A stretch of 32,882 bases of DNA from Micromonospora sp. NBS 11-29 (GTDB taxonomy: Bacteria; Actinomycetota; Actinomycetes; Mycobacteriales; Micromonosporaceae), in assembly GCF_002140155.1 (NCBI RefSeq), contig NZ_NAPR01000004.1:706169-739050 (forward strand). Direction: 5' to 3'. A program made the translations under genes and the position numbers. How positions within the stretch are numbered: the stretch's first letter is position 1; each line of letters opens with the position of its first letter. Below the pieces are notes generated by a model. The model was not told the DNA's origin. It saw only the letters and a program-made list of their open reading frames with translations, and ran no database searches. Positions 8,363 to 16,165 of the stretch are shown in pieces.

Positions 8363-9343
8363 TCAGTACCCCAGTCGCCCGCGGAAGTACTCGATCGTGC
8401 GTCGGAGGCCGTCCTCGGGCGTCACGGCCGGCTCGTATCCGAGCAGCTCGCGGGCGAGCGTCAGATCGGGACGCCGCATCTCCGGGTCGTCCGAGGCGCG
8501 GGTGATGTAACTCACCTCGGAGGTGCTTCCGGTGAGTGACACGATCGTCTCGGCCAGTTGCCGCATCGACATCTCGTGCTCGGTGCCGCAGTTGATCGGG
8601 CCGGTCTGGGTCGAGTCGAGCAGCAGCAGGATGCCGCGCACGAGGTCGTCCACGTAGCAGATCGAGCGGGTCTGGTTGCCGGTGCCGTGCACGGTGATCG
8701 GCTCGCCGCGCAGCGCCTGGGAGATGAACGTCGGAATGGCCCGGCCGTCGTCCGGGCGCATCCGCGGGCCGTACGTGTTGAAGATCCGCACGATCGCGGT
8801 GTCCGTGCCCCGGCTGCGGTGGTACGCCATGGTGGCCGCCTCGGAGAAGCGCTTCGCCTCGTCGTAGACGCTCCGGATGCCGATCGGGTTGACGTTGCCC
8901 CAGTACGTCTCGCGCTGCGGGTGCTCCTTCGGGTCCCCGTACGCCTCGGAGGTGGAGGCCATCAGGAACCGCGCACCGTCGGCGGTGGCCCGCTCCAGCA
9001 GCGCCAGCGTGGCCACCGAACCGACCCGGAGGATCTCCACCGGCAGCTTCTCGAAGTCGGTCGGGCTGGCCGGGGACGCCATGTGCAGGATCGCGTCGAA
9101 CCGCTCGGCCAGCGCCGGGTGATCGGTCGGCAGGCCGTCGGAGATGTCCGCCTCGACCAGCGTGAAGGTCGGCTTCTCCAGCAGATGGGCCACGTTGTCC
9201 TTGGAGCCGGTGACGAAGTTGTCCAGCACCACCACCGTGCACTCCCGCTCGACCAGTCGGTCGACCAGGTGGGACGGGACGAAGCCGGCGCCGCCGGTGA
9301 CGAGGATGCGGTGTCCGGCACCAAACCGCGGGGGAACCTTCAT
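8363..9343 (-). CDS. NAD-dependent epimerase/dehydratase, UDP-glucuronate decarboxylase-like
   Basis: Extended short-chain dehydrogenase of ~326 residues. The Rossmann motif ILVTGGAGFVPSHL carries Pro where the third Gly of GxxGxxG is usual. The catalytic set is STSEAYG and YDEAK. The block FNTYGPRMRPDDGR and the segment HGTGNQTRSICYVDDLVRG resemble UDP-xylose synthases and dTDP-glucose dehydratases. It probably makes an activated sugar such as UDP-xylose for surface glycans, in keeping with the LCP genes downstream. ATG at 9343 lies 7 nt after TAGGGT; GTG at 9352 is an alternative. The exact substrate is uncertain. Confidence 0.88.
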   Translation of the reverse strand: MKVPPRFGAGHRILVTGGAGFVPSHLVDRLVERECTVVVLDNFVTGSKDNVAHLLEKPTFTLVEADISDGLPTDHPALAERFDAILHMASPASPTDFEKLPVEILRVGSVATLALLERATADGARFLMASTSEAYGDPKEHPQRETYWGNVNPIGIRSVYDEAKRFSEAATMAYHRSRGTDTAIVRIFNTYGPRMRPDDGRAIPTFISQALRGEPITVHGTGNQTRSICYVDDLVRGILLLLDSTQTGPINCGTEHEMSMRQLAETIVSLTGSTSEVSYITRASDDPEMRRPDLTLARELLGYEPAVTPEDGLRRTIEYFRGRLGY

Positions 9344-9359
9344 GCCCGCCACCCTATAG

Positions 9360-9419
9360 GGGTAAGGCGGGGCCCCCTGTTAACGCCTTCGGTAGAGGAG
9401 GGGGCCCCGCTTAACACCC
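9360..9419. repeat. Dispersed palindromic repeat, copy 2 (inverted relative to the others)
   Basis: Read on the minus strand it starts GGTGTTAAGCGGGGCC, has the core CTACCGAAGGCGTTAACAGG and ends in GGGGCCCCGCCTTAC, matching copies 1, 3 and 4. It fills the gap between the start of the epimerase gene and the end of the symporter gene; the symporter TGA stop is 5-6 nt beyond it. Its -10-like TATAGG neighbour at 9353-9358 may belong to the epimerase promoter. Confidence 0.85.
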
Positions 9420-9424
9420 ACCTC

Positions 9425-11098
9425 TCAGTGCGCGCCGGCGCCGGTGAGCGCACGCACCTCCAGCTCGGCGTACTTCTCGTCGTCACGTTCCTTTGACAGG
9501 ATCGTGCCGAGCCAGCCGCACAGGAAGCCGATCGGGATGGAGATGATGCCCGGGTTCGACAGCGGGAACCAGTGCCAGTCGTGGTCGGGGAACATGGCCG
9601 TCTCCGCCCCGGAGACGACCGGGGAGAAGAAGACCAGCGCCACGGCGGAGATGAGACCGCCGTAGATCGCCCAGACCGCGCCCGAGGTGTTGAACCGCTT
9701 CCAGAACAGGCTGTAGAGGATCGCCGGCAGGTTGCCGGAGGCGGCGACCGCGAACGCCAGCGCGACCAGGAACGCCACGTTCAGGTTCTGCGCGAAGATC
9801 GACAGTACGATCGACACCGCGCCGATCACCAGCGCGGAGATCCGGGCGACGTTCACCTCCTGCCGCTCCGACGTCTGCCCCCGCTTGATGACGTTGGCGT
9901 AGAAGTCGTGCGCCAGGCTCGACGACGACGCCAGGGTCAGCCCGGCTACCACGGCGAGGATCGTGGCGAACGCGACCGCCGCGATGATCGCCAGCAGTGT
10001 CGCGCCGCCCAGGCTCCCACCGAAGAAGTCCACGCCCAGCGCCTCGGCGAGCTGCGGCGCGGCCGTGTTGCCGGCCTTGTCCTGCGCCTTGATCGCCTCT
10101 CCGCCGACGATTGCCGCCGCACCGAAGCCGAGGGCCAGGGTGAGCAGGTAGAACGCGCCGATGATGCCGATCGCCCAGAGCACGCTCTTGCGGGCCGCCC
10201 GCGCGGTCGGCACGGTGTAGAAGCGGATCAGGATGTGCGGCAGGCCGGCGGTGCCGAGGACCAGCGCGATGCCGAGCGAGAGCAGGTCCATCTTGCTGTA
10301 GAACGTCTTCAACGCGTCACCGGGTGTCTCCACGCCGTAGCGCAACCCGGGTTCGAGGAACGCCGCTCCCTTGCCCGAGGCGTCGGCCGCGTCGCCGAGC
10401 AGCGAGGACAGGTTGAACTTGTACTTCGCGAGCACCAGCAGCGTCATCACCAGCGCACCGCTCATCAGCAGGAACGCCTTGACGATCTGGACGTACGTGG
10501 TGCCCTTCATGCCGCCGACCGTCACGTAGATGATCATCAGGGCGCCGACCAGGATGATGGTGGCGACCTTGGCGGTGTCGGCGTCCATGCCCAGGAACGT
10601 GGTCCCCGGCTTGATGCCGAGCAGCAGCGCCACCAGGGCGCCTGCGCCGACCATCTGGGCCAGCAGGTAGAAGATCGACACGGTGATGGTGGAGACCGCC
10701 GCCGCGGTCCGGACCGGCCGCTGCCGCATCCGGAACGCCAGTACGTCCGCCATCGTGTACCGGCCGGAGTTGCGCAGCAGTTCGGCGACGAGCAGCAGCG
10801 CCACCAGCCAGGCGACCAGGAAGCCGATCGAGTAGAGGAAGCCGTCGTACCCGTACAGGGCGATGATGCCGGCGATGCCCAGGAAGGACGCGGCCGACAT
10901 GTAGTCGCCGCCGATCGCCATGCCGTTCTGGAAGCCGGAGAAGGAACGGCCGCCGGCGTAGAAGTCGGTGGCGGTCTTCGTCTGCCGGCTCGCCCAGACG
11001 GTGATCGCGAGCGTGATCGCCACGAAGACCAGGAACAGCGTGATGGTGAGGTTCCGGGCGGTGGTGCTGCCCGCCTCAGCCGCGAGGACCGTGTTCAT
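9425..11098 (-). CDS. Sodium/solute symporter, cation-acetate (ActP/MctC) type
   Basis: A 557-residue SSS-family transporter with about 13 membrane helices. Conserved blocks are FYAGGRSFSGFQNGMAIGGDYMSAASFLG near the start, VGGMKGTTYVQIVKAFLL, GTAGLPHILIRFYTVPTARAARKS, and ASSSSLAHDFYANV with the sodium-site Ser residues. It probably takes up acetate or another short monocarboxylate with Na+ or H+. A loop of about 40 residues (231-270) precedes the GLPH helix. ATG at 11098 lies inside the end of the DUF485 gene (23-nt overlap), so the two are translated from one message. That partner pairing is typical of this transporter family. Confidence 0.93.
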   Translation of the reverse strand: MNTVLAAEAGSTTARNLTITLFLVFVAITLAITVWASRQTKTATDFYAGGRSFSGFQNGMAIGGDYMSAASFLGIAGIIALYGYDGFLYSIGFLVAWLVALLLVAELLRNSGRYTMADVLAFRMRQRPVRTAAAVSTITVSIFYLLAQMVGAGALVALLLGIKPGTTFLGMDADTAKVATIILVGALMIIYVTVGGMKGTTYVQIVKAFLLMSGALVMTLLVLAKYKFNLSSLLGDAADASGKGAAFLEPGLRYGVETPGDALKTFYSKMDLLSLGIALVLGTAGLPHILIRFYTVPTARAARKSVLWAIGIIGAFYLLTLALGFGAAAIVGGEAIKAQDKAGNTAAPQLAEALGVDFFGGSLGGATLLAIIAAVAFATILAVVAGLTLASSSSLAHDFYANVIKRGQTSERQEVNVARISALVIGAVSIVLSIFAQNLNVAFLVALAFAVAASGNLPAILYSLFWKRFNTSGAVWAIYGGLISAVALVFFSPVVSGAETAMFPDHDWHWFPLSNPGIISIPIGFLCGWLGTILSKERDDEKYAELEVRALTGAGAH

Positions 11099-11444
11099 GG
11101 GTCACCTCCCCGATCTCGGCGCGGATCCGGTCGGCGACCGGGTCGATCCGCCGGTTGGCGTACCGCGAGTAGAGCCAGGCGATGACGAACGTGGAGACGA
11201 ACTGGAGCAGGCCGAAGACCAGGGCGACGTTGATGTTGCCGACCAGCTTCGTGCCCATGAAACCCCGCGCGTACGCGGAGAGGATGACGTAGAGCGCGTA
11301 CCACAGGAAGAACGCGACGGTCATCGGGAAGACGAAGCCGCGCAGCGCGCGCCGCAACCCGGCGAACTCGTCCGACCGTTGGACGGCGAGGTACCGTTCC
11401 GCCGCCGACTCGGCCGGTGCGGACGCGGGTGTGTCCGTGGACAT
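11076..11444 (-). CDS. DUF485 membrane protein, symporter partner
   Basis: A 122-residue protein with two membrane helices (FVFPMTVAFFLWYALYVIL and INVALVFGLLQFVSTFVIAW) flanking a short loop with RGFMGTKLVG, and a cytoplasmic tail ending YSRYANRRIDPVADRIRAE. This is the DUF485 family, almost always encoded just before an acetate-type symporter. ATG at 11444 (MSTDTPAS) has AAGGTGG upstream at suitable spacing. The start region contains TGTGGATCA, one base from a DnaA-box-like 9-mer that is repeated ahead of the other DUF485 operon at 19096. Its role is thought to be assembly or gating of the transporter; this is not established. Confidence 0.92.
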   Translation of the reverse strand: MSTDTPASAPAESAAERYLAVQRSDEFAGLRRALRGFVFPMTVAFFLWYALYVILSAYARGFMGTKLVGNINVALVFGLLQFVSTFVIAWLYSRYANRRIDPVADRIRAEIGEVTHEHGPRG

Positions 11445-11579
11445 CTGTGGATCACCACCTTCGCAGGCGTGGGGGATTTCCGCGCACGCTAGGAGCGCGG
11501 AACCCGGCGCGAAAGCCCCATCCGGCCGCTGGTAGCCCCCTGCGCCCAACGGCACCCACCCTGCGCCCAGTGACCCACA

Positions 11580-12539
11580 TCACTCCGCTAACCGGTCACC
11601 CACCTCGTGATTGTGCCGGCGGATGAGGTGATTGACGCCGGCCATGGTGGAGGCGATCACCGTGATGAGGACTGCCATCGGTAGCGGCTGGCCGTCGAAG
11701 TGCCGCATCGCCGTGTTGGTGAGCAGAGGGTCGGGGATGAGCCATCCGGCGATGAAGCCGGTGAATCCGATGCCGATGATGACGACGGGTCGGTGGCGAC
11801 GGACCGCGAAGGCGGCTCCGACGGCGACGATCGCGGCGGTGAGGATCCCGATGACCATCGGCACGGCGTCAGGAACGTAGACGCCGTGACGTCCCCATTC
11901 TCCGGTGCCTTTCCAGGCGAGGGTTCCGAGCGGGACGAGGGCCCACCAGAACAGGCGCGGCCGGGGCGCGGTCCACCGCTCGCGGCCGGCGAGCGCGAGC
12001 AAAACGAAGATCAAGACCGGTGCGGCGTACGCGAAGAGTTGTCCGCCGGGGTTGATTCCCACGCCGGCGCCCCTGAGCACGTCGATGACGAACCAGCCAA
12101 CGGTGAGGGTCAGGAATATGGCCTGCAGGGCGAGGGCGGTCCGGGTCGCGCCGCATAGCCAGGCGATCAGCGGTGCGAGGGGCAGCAGGCCGAGGACGAC
12201 TATCTGCGGCCAACCGGAGATGATCCCCGGCATGTCGCTGGCGAGGGCGGCGCCGGTGAACAGGTCCAGGGTGGCGCCGACGGGCTGGGTGCCGGCGGCG
12301 ACGAGCAGTGCACTGAGTCCGGTGGTGAGGGCCGCGGTGGTGACGGGCGTGGTGAGTCGCAGCCGGATCGCCAGTGCGATGAGATTCCATGTCTCGTGCC
12401 GGCTCGGGTGTCGCCGGCCGTGGTCGAGGTCCAGCAGCAGTCCGAGCAGTTCCTCGCCGCGGGCGGCACGGTGCGTGGCTGGTAGCAGGCGTAGCAGCCA
12501 TCGATACCGTCGCTCCAGCGGGCTCACGCCCGGGTTCAT
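11580..12539 (-). CDS. Multi-pass membrane protein coupled to PadR
   Basis: A 319-residue protein of unknown function. The cytoplasmic N-terminus (ERRYRWLLRLLPATHRAARGEELLGLLLDL) resembles the start of membrane proteins commonly found next to PadR regulators in actinobacteria. About seven or eight hydrophobic helices follow, with none of the motifs of a known transporter or enzyme. Its ATG overlaps the padR stop (ATGA), so translation is coupled and it is likely the gene that PadR controls. Third-position GC is normal for the region, so it is not obviously a recent arrival. A function in membrane stress or export of a PadR ligand would be a guess. Confidence 0.85.
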   Translation of the reverse strand: MNPGVSPLERRYRWLLRLLPATHRAARGEELLGLLLDLDHGRRHPSRHETWNLIALAIRLRLTTPVTTAALTTGLSALLVAAGTQPVGATLDLFTGAALASDMPGIISGWPQIVVLGLLPLAPLIAWLCGATRTALALQAIFLTLTVGWFVIDVLRGAGVGINPGGQLFAYAAPVLIFVLLALAGRERWTAPRPRLFWWALVPLGTLAWKGTGEWGRHGVYVPDAVPMVIGILTAAIVAVGAAFAVRRHRPVVIIGIGFTGFIAGWLIPDPLLTNTAMRHFDGQPLPMAVLITVIASTMAGVNHLIRRHNHEVGDRLAE

Positions 12540-12883
12540 CCGCTGGTTCCGAGGCGCGGGGCGGTGCGGGCGGCACGCTTGTTGAGGCGCTCCTCGGCGA
12601 GTCGAGCCGCGGCGGCCATCCGCTGGCTCTCAGCGCGGATGGCGTCCGCCCCCGCGTCGGTCAGTCGATAGAAACGGCGTAGCCGGCCTTTTGCCACCTC
12701 GTCATGGTCGGGGGCGATGAGTCCTTGGGTGACGAGGCGGTCGAGGGCCCCGTAGAGGGTGCCGGCGCGTAACCGGATCCTGCCGCCGGTCATCTCGTCG
12801 ACCTCCGTCACCACGGCGTATCCATGGCGGGGTTGGTCGGCCAGAGCGGAGAGGATCAGGAACGTCTGCTCACTGATGTCCAT
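12536..12883 (-). CDS. PadR family transcriptional regulator
   Basis: A 115-residue regulator. The winged-helix part has SEQTFLILSALADQPRHGYAVVTEVDEMTGGRIRLRAGTLYGALDRL split over the usual PadR helices and wing, then a C-terminal dimerisation helix (GADAIRAESQRMAAAARLAEERL). PadR proteins repress their own operon until a ligand binds. ATG at 12883 starts directly downstream of a strong promoter with no Shine-Dalgarno sequence. A 12-bp perfect palindrome covers the -10 box, a natural site for autorepression. The gene overlaps the membrane-protein gene by four bases. Confidence 0.93.
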   Translation of the reverse strand: MDISEQTFLILSALADQPRHGYAVVTEVDEMTGGRIRLRAGTLYGALDRLVTQGLIAPDHDEVAKGRLRRFYRLTDAGADAIRAESQRMAAAARLAEERLNKRAARTAPRLGTSG

Positions 12884-12918
12884 GCACGATATATATCGCA
12901 CCGCGATGCATATGGCAA
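12884..12918 (-). promoter_or_regulatory. padR promoter with palindromic operator
   Basis: On the minus strand TTGCCA (12918-12913) is followed by a 17-nt spacer and TATATA (12895-12890). Six further bases lead to the A of the padR ATG, so the message would be leaderless. The perfect palindrome CGATATATATCG (12887-12898) covers the -10 element. Both the promoter match and the palindrome are visible; the idea that PadR binds it is inference. Confidence 0.65.
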
Positions 12919-12929
12919 TGCCGGCGGGT

Positions 12930-13463
12930 CTAGTTGGTCAGATCGTGGTAGCGGCCTCGGTAGTGCAGCAGGGGAGGGGTGTCCTCGGTCAGGTCGACCG
13001 TCTCGATGGTGGCCTCGACCAGCAGGCCCCAGCCGTACTCCCGAGCGGTGTCGAGCCGGCAACCCGCCCAGCCGCCCGCGTCCGTGGGCACCGGGCCGTA
13101 GGGCGTCTCGGTCCAGGCGTCCAGCGCGAACAGGCCGCCGGGCGAGGGGAACAGGCCGGCGAAGCGGTCGGCGAGTTGCCGGTGGCGCGGGCCGAGCGGG
13201 GCGACCGCGAACCGTCCGGCCTCCTCGACCGCCGCCCACAGCTCCGACTCCGGGTCGACCAGGCCGAGCAGCCGGTCCGGCTCCCCCTCGGCCACCAGCG
13301 TGGAGGAGACGGTGAGCCCCGCCGGGCCGGGCGCGGTCCAGAGCGTCACCGGGGCGGCCAGCCGGCCACGCAGCCGGCGGACCGGCGAGCGCTGCCCGGC
13401 CGGCACCGCGAACGGATCGGTGTGGTGGATCTCGGCACCCGGCTCATGATTCACGTGAAACAT
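12930..13463 (-). CDS. Flavin reductase-like domain protein
   Basis: A 177-residue protein with the flavin reductase/FMN-binding split-barrel pattern. RLRGRLAAPVTLWTA leads into GLTVSSTLVAEGEPDRLLGLVDPESELW; further on are GRFAVAPLGPRHRQLADRFAG, GGWAGCRLDTAREYGWGLLVEATIE and a terminal LHYRGRYHDL. It probably reduces or binds FMN in the cytoplasm; the partner oxygenase is not visible. The start MFHVNH is encoded by a near-perfect parS site, which fixes ATG at 13463. The frame is open far upstream but is shadow sequence there. The gene is divergent from the small gene at 13620. Confidence 0.85.
   Translation of the reverse strand: MFHVNHEPGAEIHHTDPFAVPAGQRSPVRRLRGRLAAPVTLWTAPGPAGLTVSSTLVAEGEPDRLLGLVDPESELWAAVEEAGRFAVAPLGPRHRQLADRFAGLFPSPGGLFALDAWTETPYGPVPTDAGGWAGCRLDTAREYGWGLLVEATIETVDLTEDTPPLLHYRGRYHDLTN
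13447..13462. other. parS-like centromere site (ParB binding)
   Basis: TGATTCACGTGAAACA matches the parS consensus TGTTTCACGTGAAACA at 15 of 16 bases, and its core TTCACGTGAA is a perfect palindrome. It overlaps the flavin reductase start codon and encodes its residues F-H-V-N-H. ParB binds such sites to segregate origin-proximal chromosome regions. Only one copy is seen in the window. Confidence 0.75.
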
Positions 13464-13619
13464 TGTGCCGCCCCGGCCCCGGGCCCAGCCGAGGAAGCGC
13501 TCGTGCAGGCCGGTGGTGTCGCCGAGCTGGGTGTGCGCCTCGGCGAGCAGCCCGCCCAGATGAAACAGCAGCGCACCTCCAGCAGGCGTCGCTCGGCTGA
13601 CCCGCCTACCCTGCGGGGC

Positions 13620-13877
13620 ATGGCTCTCGTACCTCCGCAGAAGCTCGCCGAAGAGCGAGTGGTCAGCGCCGACGCCGTCCTCGGCGGTCAGGTCGACCTG
13701 CGCGCCTATCCGTACCGTCACCTGATGGTCGCCGCCCGGAACGCCTGGGGTCGCCCCGGGTTCCGGCCGCTGATGGAGGCGGTGGAGCACCTGTCGAACT
13801 ACGGCTGGGAACTGGTCAATGTGACGAGCGTCGGCGACGGCCACGTCGTGTACGCCGCCATGCGTCGCATCGCCTGA
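13620..13877 (+). CDS. Small conserved protein of unknown function
   Basis: An 85-residue soluble protein. The block AYPYRHLMVAARNAWGRPGF is followed by LMEAVEHLSNYGWELVNVTSV and ends in HVVYAAMRRI. The GWELVNV segment resembles small DUF4177/DUF5703-type proteins, a weak similarity. ATG at 13620 is preceded by TACCCT and 7 nt without a Shine-Dalgarno sequence, which points to a leaderless mRNA. It diverges from the flavin reductase gene across 156 bp. Twin hairpins follow its stop. No function can be assigned. Confidence 0.8.
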   Translation: MALVPPQKLAEERVVSADAVLGGQVDLRAYPYRHLMVAARNAWGRPGFRPLMEAVEHLSNYGWELVNVTSVGDGHVVYAAMRRIA

Positions 13878-13906
13878 CGCGCGGGCGCATCCGCGTAGAT
13901 CGAATG

Positions 13907-13969
13907 CCACTTCGCCGAAGTGGTCGCATCGAACCGCTGAGGAAGGCACCACTTCCCCGAAATGGTGCC
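13907..13969. terminator. Two tandem related hairpins between convergent genes
   Basis: CCACTTCGCCGAAGTGG (13907-13923) is a near-perfect palindrome. GGCACCA-CTTCCCCGAAA-TGGTGCC (13945-13969) forms a second stem of about 10 bp with one mismatch. Both share the motif CCACTTCNCCGAANTGG. They lie between the + strand small gene and the - strand SRPBCC gene, so they could terminate both. Confidence 0.65.
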
Positions 13970-13973
13970 ATGA

Positions 13974-14471
13974 TCACCCGCCCGCGGGGGGCAGCGAACG
14001 GCGGGCGGCGGCCAGCACCTCCGGGTCGGCGCAGCCGGCCGCGTACCCGGCGATCCGGCGGCGGATGTCCCACCCCAACAGCCGGACGCCGATCCACTCG
14101 GCCAGCGGGCGCAGCAGCGCCGGCCGGCAGCGGAAGTTGTACCGCCAGGTGGCCACCGTGGTGCCCGGCTCCGGGCCGGGCGCGAAGCGCCAACCGCCGC
14201 CGAACCGCTCGAAGAACCACGGACCCCGGACCATCTTCATGCCCACGTTCGTTGGCGGCGCCCAGGAGACGTACTCACTGACCATCGTCAGGCCGTGCCG
14301 GGAGCGGGTGAACGTGCGCACACCGCGCCCCGGGCGGGTCGCGCCGTCCTCGAAGTGCTGCTCGCGGACGAACGGGTCCCAGCGGTAGCGGACCGGGGCG
14401 ACGGTCTGGGACACGGCGAACGCCAGCTCCGGCGGAACCGGGACGGTAGCGACCGCCTCGACGACCGGCAT
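13974..14471 (-). CDS. SRPBCC family protein
   Basis: A 165-residue START/polyketide-cyclase-like protein with a helix-grip fold that forms a hydrophobic ligand pocket. It opens with VVEAVATVPVPPELAFAVSQTVAPVRYRWDP, a standard SRPBCC first strand and helix, then EYVSWAPPTNVGMKMVRGPWFFERFGGGWRF and TTVATWRYNFRCRPALLRPL. There is no signal peptide. ATG at 14471 shares one base with the stop of the ABC permease gene, so it is translationally coupled and belongs to the ABC operon. It might bind or modify the transported compound; that is inference. Confidence 0.88.
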   Translation of the reverse strand: MPVVEAVATVPVPPELAFAVSQTVAPVRYRWDPFVREQHFEDGATRPGRGVRTFTRSRHGLTMVSEYVSWAPPTNVGMKMVRGPWFFERFGGGWRFAPGPEPGTTVATWRYNFRCRPALLRPLAEWIGVRLLGWDIRRRIAGYAAGCADPEVLAAARRSLPPAGG

Positions 14472-16165
14472 CAGCGCGTCGGGGTGACGGCGGCCAGCAG
14501 TTCCGGCTGCCGGCGGTCCAGCGCGTCCCCGGCCAGGTACGCGCCGAGCAGCGCCGCTCCCGCCCCGTAGGCCAGGCCGGCCGGCAGCGCCAGCCACAGC
14601 CAGACGTCGCCGAGCAGGGCCGCGGCCACCACGAACGGCACCGCCGCCACCGTCGCGGACACCATCGAGACCAGCGTGTACAAACTCTTCGCGATCCCCG
14701 CGCCGGTGTTCATGGCGAACGGGTTGCTCGTCTCCGGCAGCGAGTAGGCGCCGAGCACCGACACGAACCCGTTGATCGCCAGCCCGCAGCCGTACGCGGC
14801 GAACAACGCGCCGGCCATCGCGCCCAGCCATTCGGGTCGCCCGAGGAGGAATGCCAGCACGACCACGATCACGGCGAGGATCGGCACCACGTAGAGCGAG
14901 AACGCCGTCATCCGGGCCCGCAGCTCCACCCGCCCCGGCACGCCCGCGACGACGTTCGCCGCGTACGCGCTGCCGTCGAAGCCGAACTGGTTGGCCAGCG
15001 TCACCGACGCGAGCACCCCGACGAAGGCCATGGAAATGCTGACCAGCACCGGGGACGCGTCGGCGGCGGACTCCCCGAACGTCGTCCCGCCCTCGACGGC
15101 GAACGACGCGCCACCGAGGTTGACCATCACCGGCACGAACACGCCGACCACCGCGACCGTGATCAGGTTCGCCCGCCGCCGGGCATCCCGCCACCAGTAG
15201 CGGCACTCCCGGGCGACCAGCGCGCCGAACCGGTCCCGCCGCACCCAACCGACCGCGCGGGGGAAGAGCTGCGCGGCCGCGCCGCCGACCACGCCGCGCG
15301 GGGCGCGGGCCGGCCCGGCGCTCGCCGCGCCCACCATGGCCGACTCCAGCGACCGCGACCACCAGAGCAGGAGTACGCCGACCGTGGCGGCCGTGATCAG
15401 CAACTTCACCACCGCCACGACGGGCCGTCCCTGCGCCACGTCGACGCCCACCGTCCAGGGCGCGCCGAACGGCGTCCAGCCGATCACCCGGGCCACCCCG
15501 GTCAGCCGGTCCCAGTCGGCCTGGCGCACCGCGGCGACCACGAACAACTGCAACGGCCCGAGCATCGCGGCCAGCACCGCGAGCAGCACGGCGGCCAGGT
15601 CGCGTACCCGACGGGACCGCAACATGGTGGCGAACGCGCTGGTCAACGCACGGGCCCCAGCCACGCAGACCAGCAGCCCACCGACCACGCCGAGCGCGCC
15701 GACCAGCGCGGCCGACCACCCACCGAGCGCACCGGCGGTGACCACCAGCCCGGCCGCCGTGATCGCCGTGGCCAGCACCGGCACGCTGACCAGGGCGGCG
15801 GCGAGCAGCCCGGTGACCAGCGTGCGGCGGGAGAGCGGGAGCAGCGCGAAGCGGGCCGGGTCCAGCGTCTCGTCCACGCCGAAGAAGACCAGCGGCAGGA
15901 GCAGCCAACCGAGCGTCAGCAGGGCACCGCCGAAGGCAGCGGTCATCAGCGCGTACCGGGTCTCGTCGGCGAGGCCCGGCGCGGCCAGCAGGATGAACCC
16001 CGTCGCGGCGAACCAGAGCGCGAATAGCACGCCCAGCACGAACAGCCCGATCCGCCACGCCTGGCCGCGGAAGTTGTTGCCGAGCACCCGCAGCTTGAGC
16101 CGGACGAAGTGTCGGGGCGAGACGGCCCGGACGGGCCGCTCGGGGGCGGTCACCGGGACAGCCAC
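14471..16165 (-). CDS. ABC transporter permease
   Basis: A 564-residue integral membrane protein with about 12 hydrophobic helices, partner of the ATPase encoded just upstream. The cytoplasmic stretch FVRLKLRVLGNNFRGQ precedes the first helix, and the loop FGVDETLDPARFALLPLSRRTLV is typical of ABC-2-like exporters in actinobacteria; VARECRYWWRDARRRANLI marks the second half. GTG at 16165 has AGGAG five bases upstream and overlaps the ATPase gene by 16 nt. GTG at 16153, a GTGA overlap, is the alternative. The substrate is unknown. Confidence 0.88.
   Translation of the reverse strand: MAVPVTAPERPVRAVSPRHFVRLKLRVLGNNFRGQAWRIGLFVLGVLFALWFAATGFILLAAPGLADETRYALMTAAFGGALLTLGWLLLPLVFFGVDETLDPARFALLPLSRRTLVTGLLAAALVSVPVLATAITAAGLVVTAGALGGWSAALVGALGVVGGLLVCVAGARALTSAFATMLRSRRVRDLAAVLLAVLAAMLGPLQLFVVAAVRQADWDRLTGVARVIGWTPFGAPWTVGVDVAQGRPVVAVVKLLITAATVGVLLLWWSRSLESAMVGAASAGPARAPRGVVGGAAAQLFPRAVGWVRRDRFGALVARECRYWWRDARRRANLITVAVVGVFVPVMVNLGGASFAVEGGTTFGESAADASPVLVSISMAFVGVLASVTLANQFGFDGSAYAANVVAGVPGRVELRARMTAFSLYVVPILAVIVVVLAFLLGRPEWLGAMAGALFAAYGCGLAINGFVSVLGAYSLPETSNPFAMNTGAGIAKSLYTLVSMVSATVAAVPFVVAAALLGDVWLWLALPAGLAYGAGAALLGAYLAGDALDRRQPELLAAVTPTR

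Noticed and set aside
9572-11185. Long plus-strand frame opposite symporter 1
   Set aside because: Its Arg/Asp/Gln/His-rich composition is that of an antisense shadow; the minus-strand gene is a clear SSS transporter.
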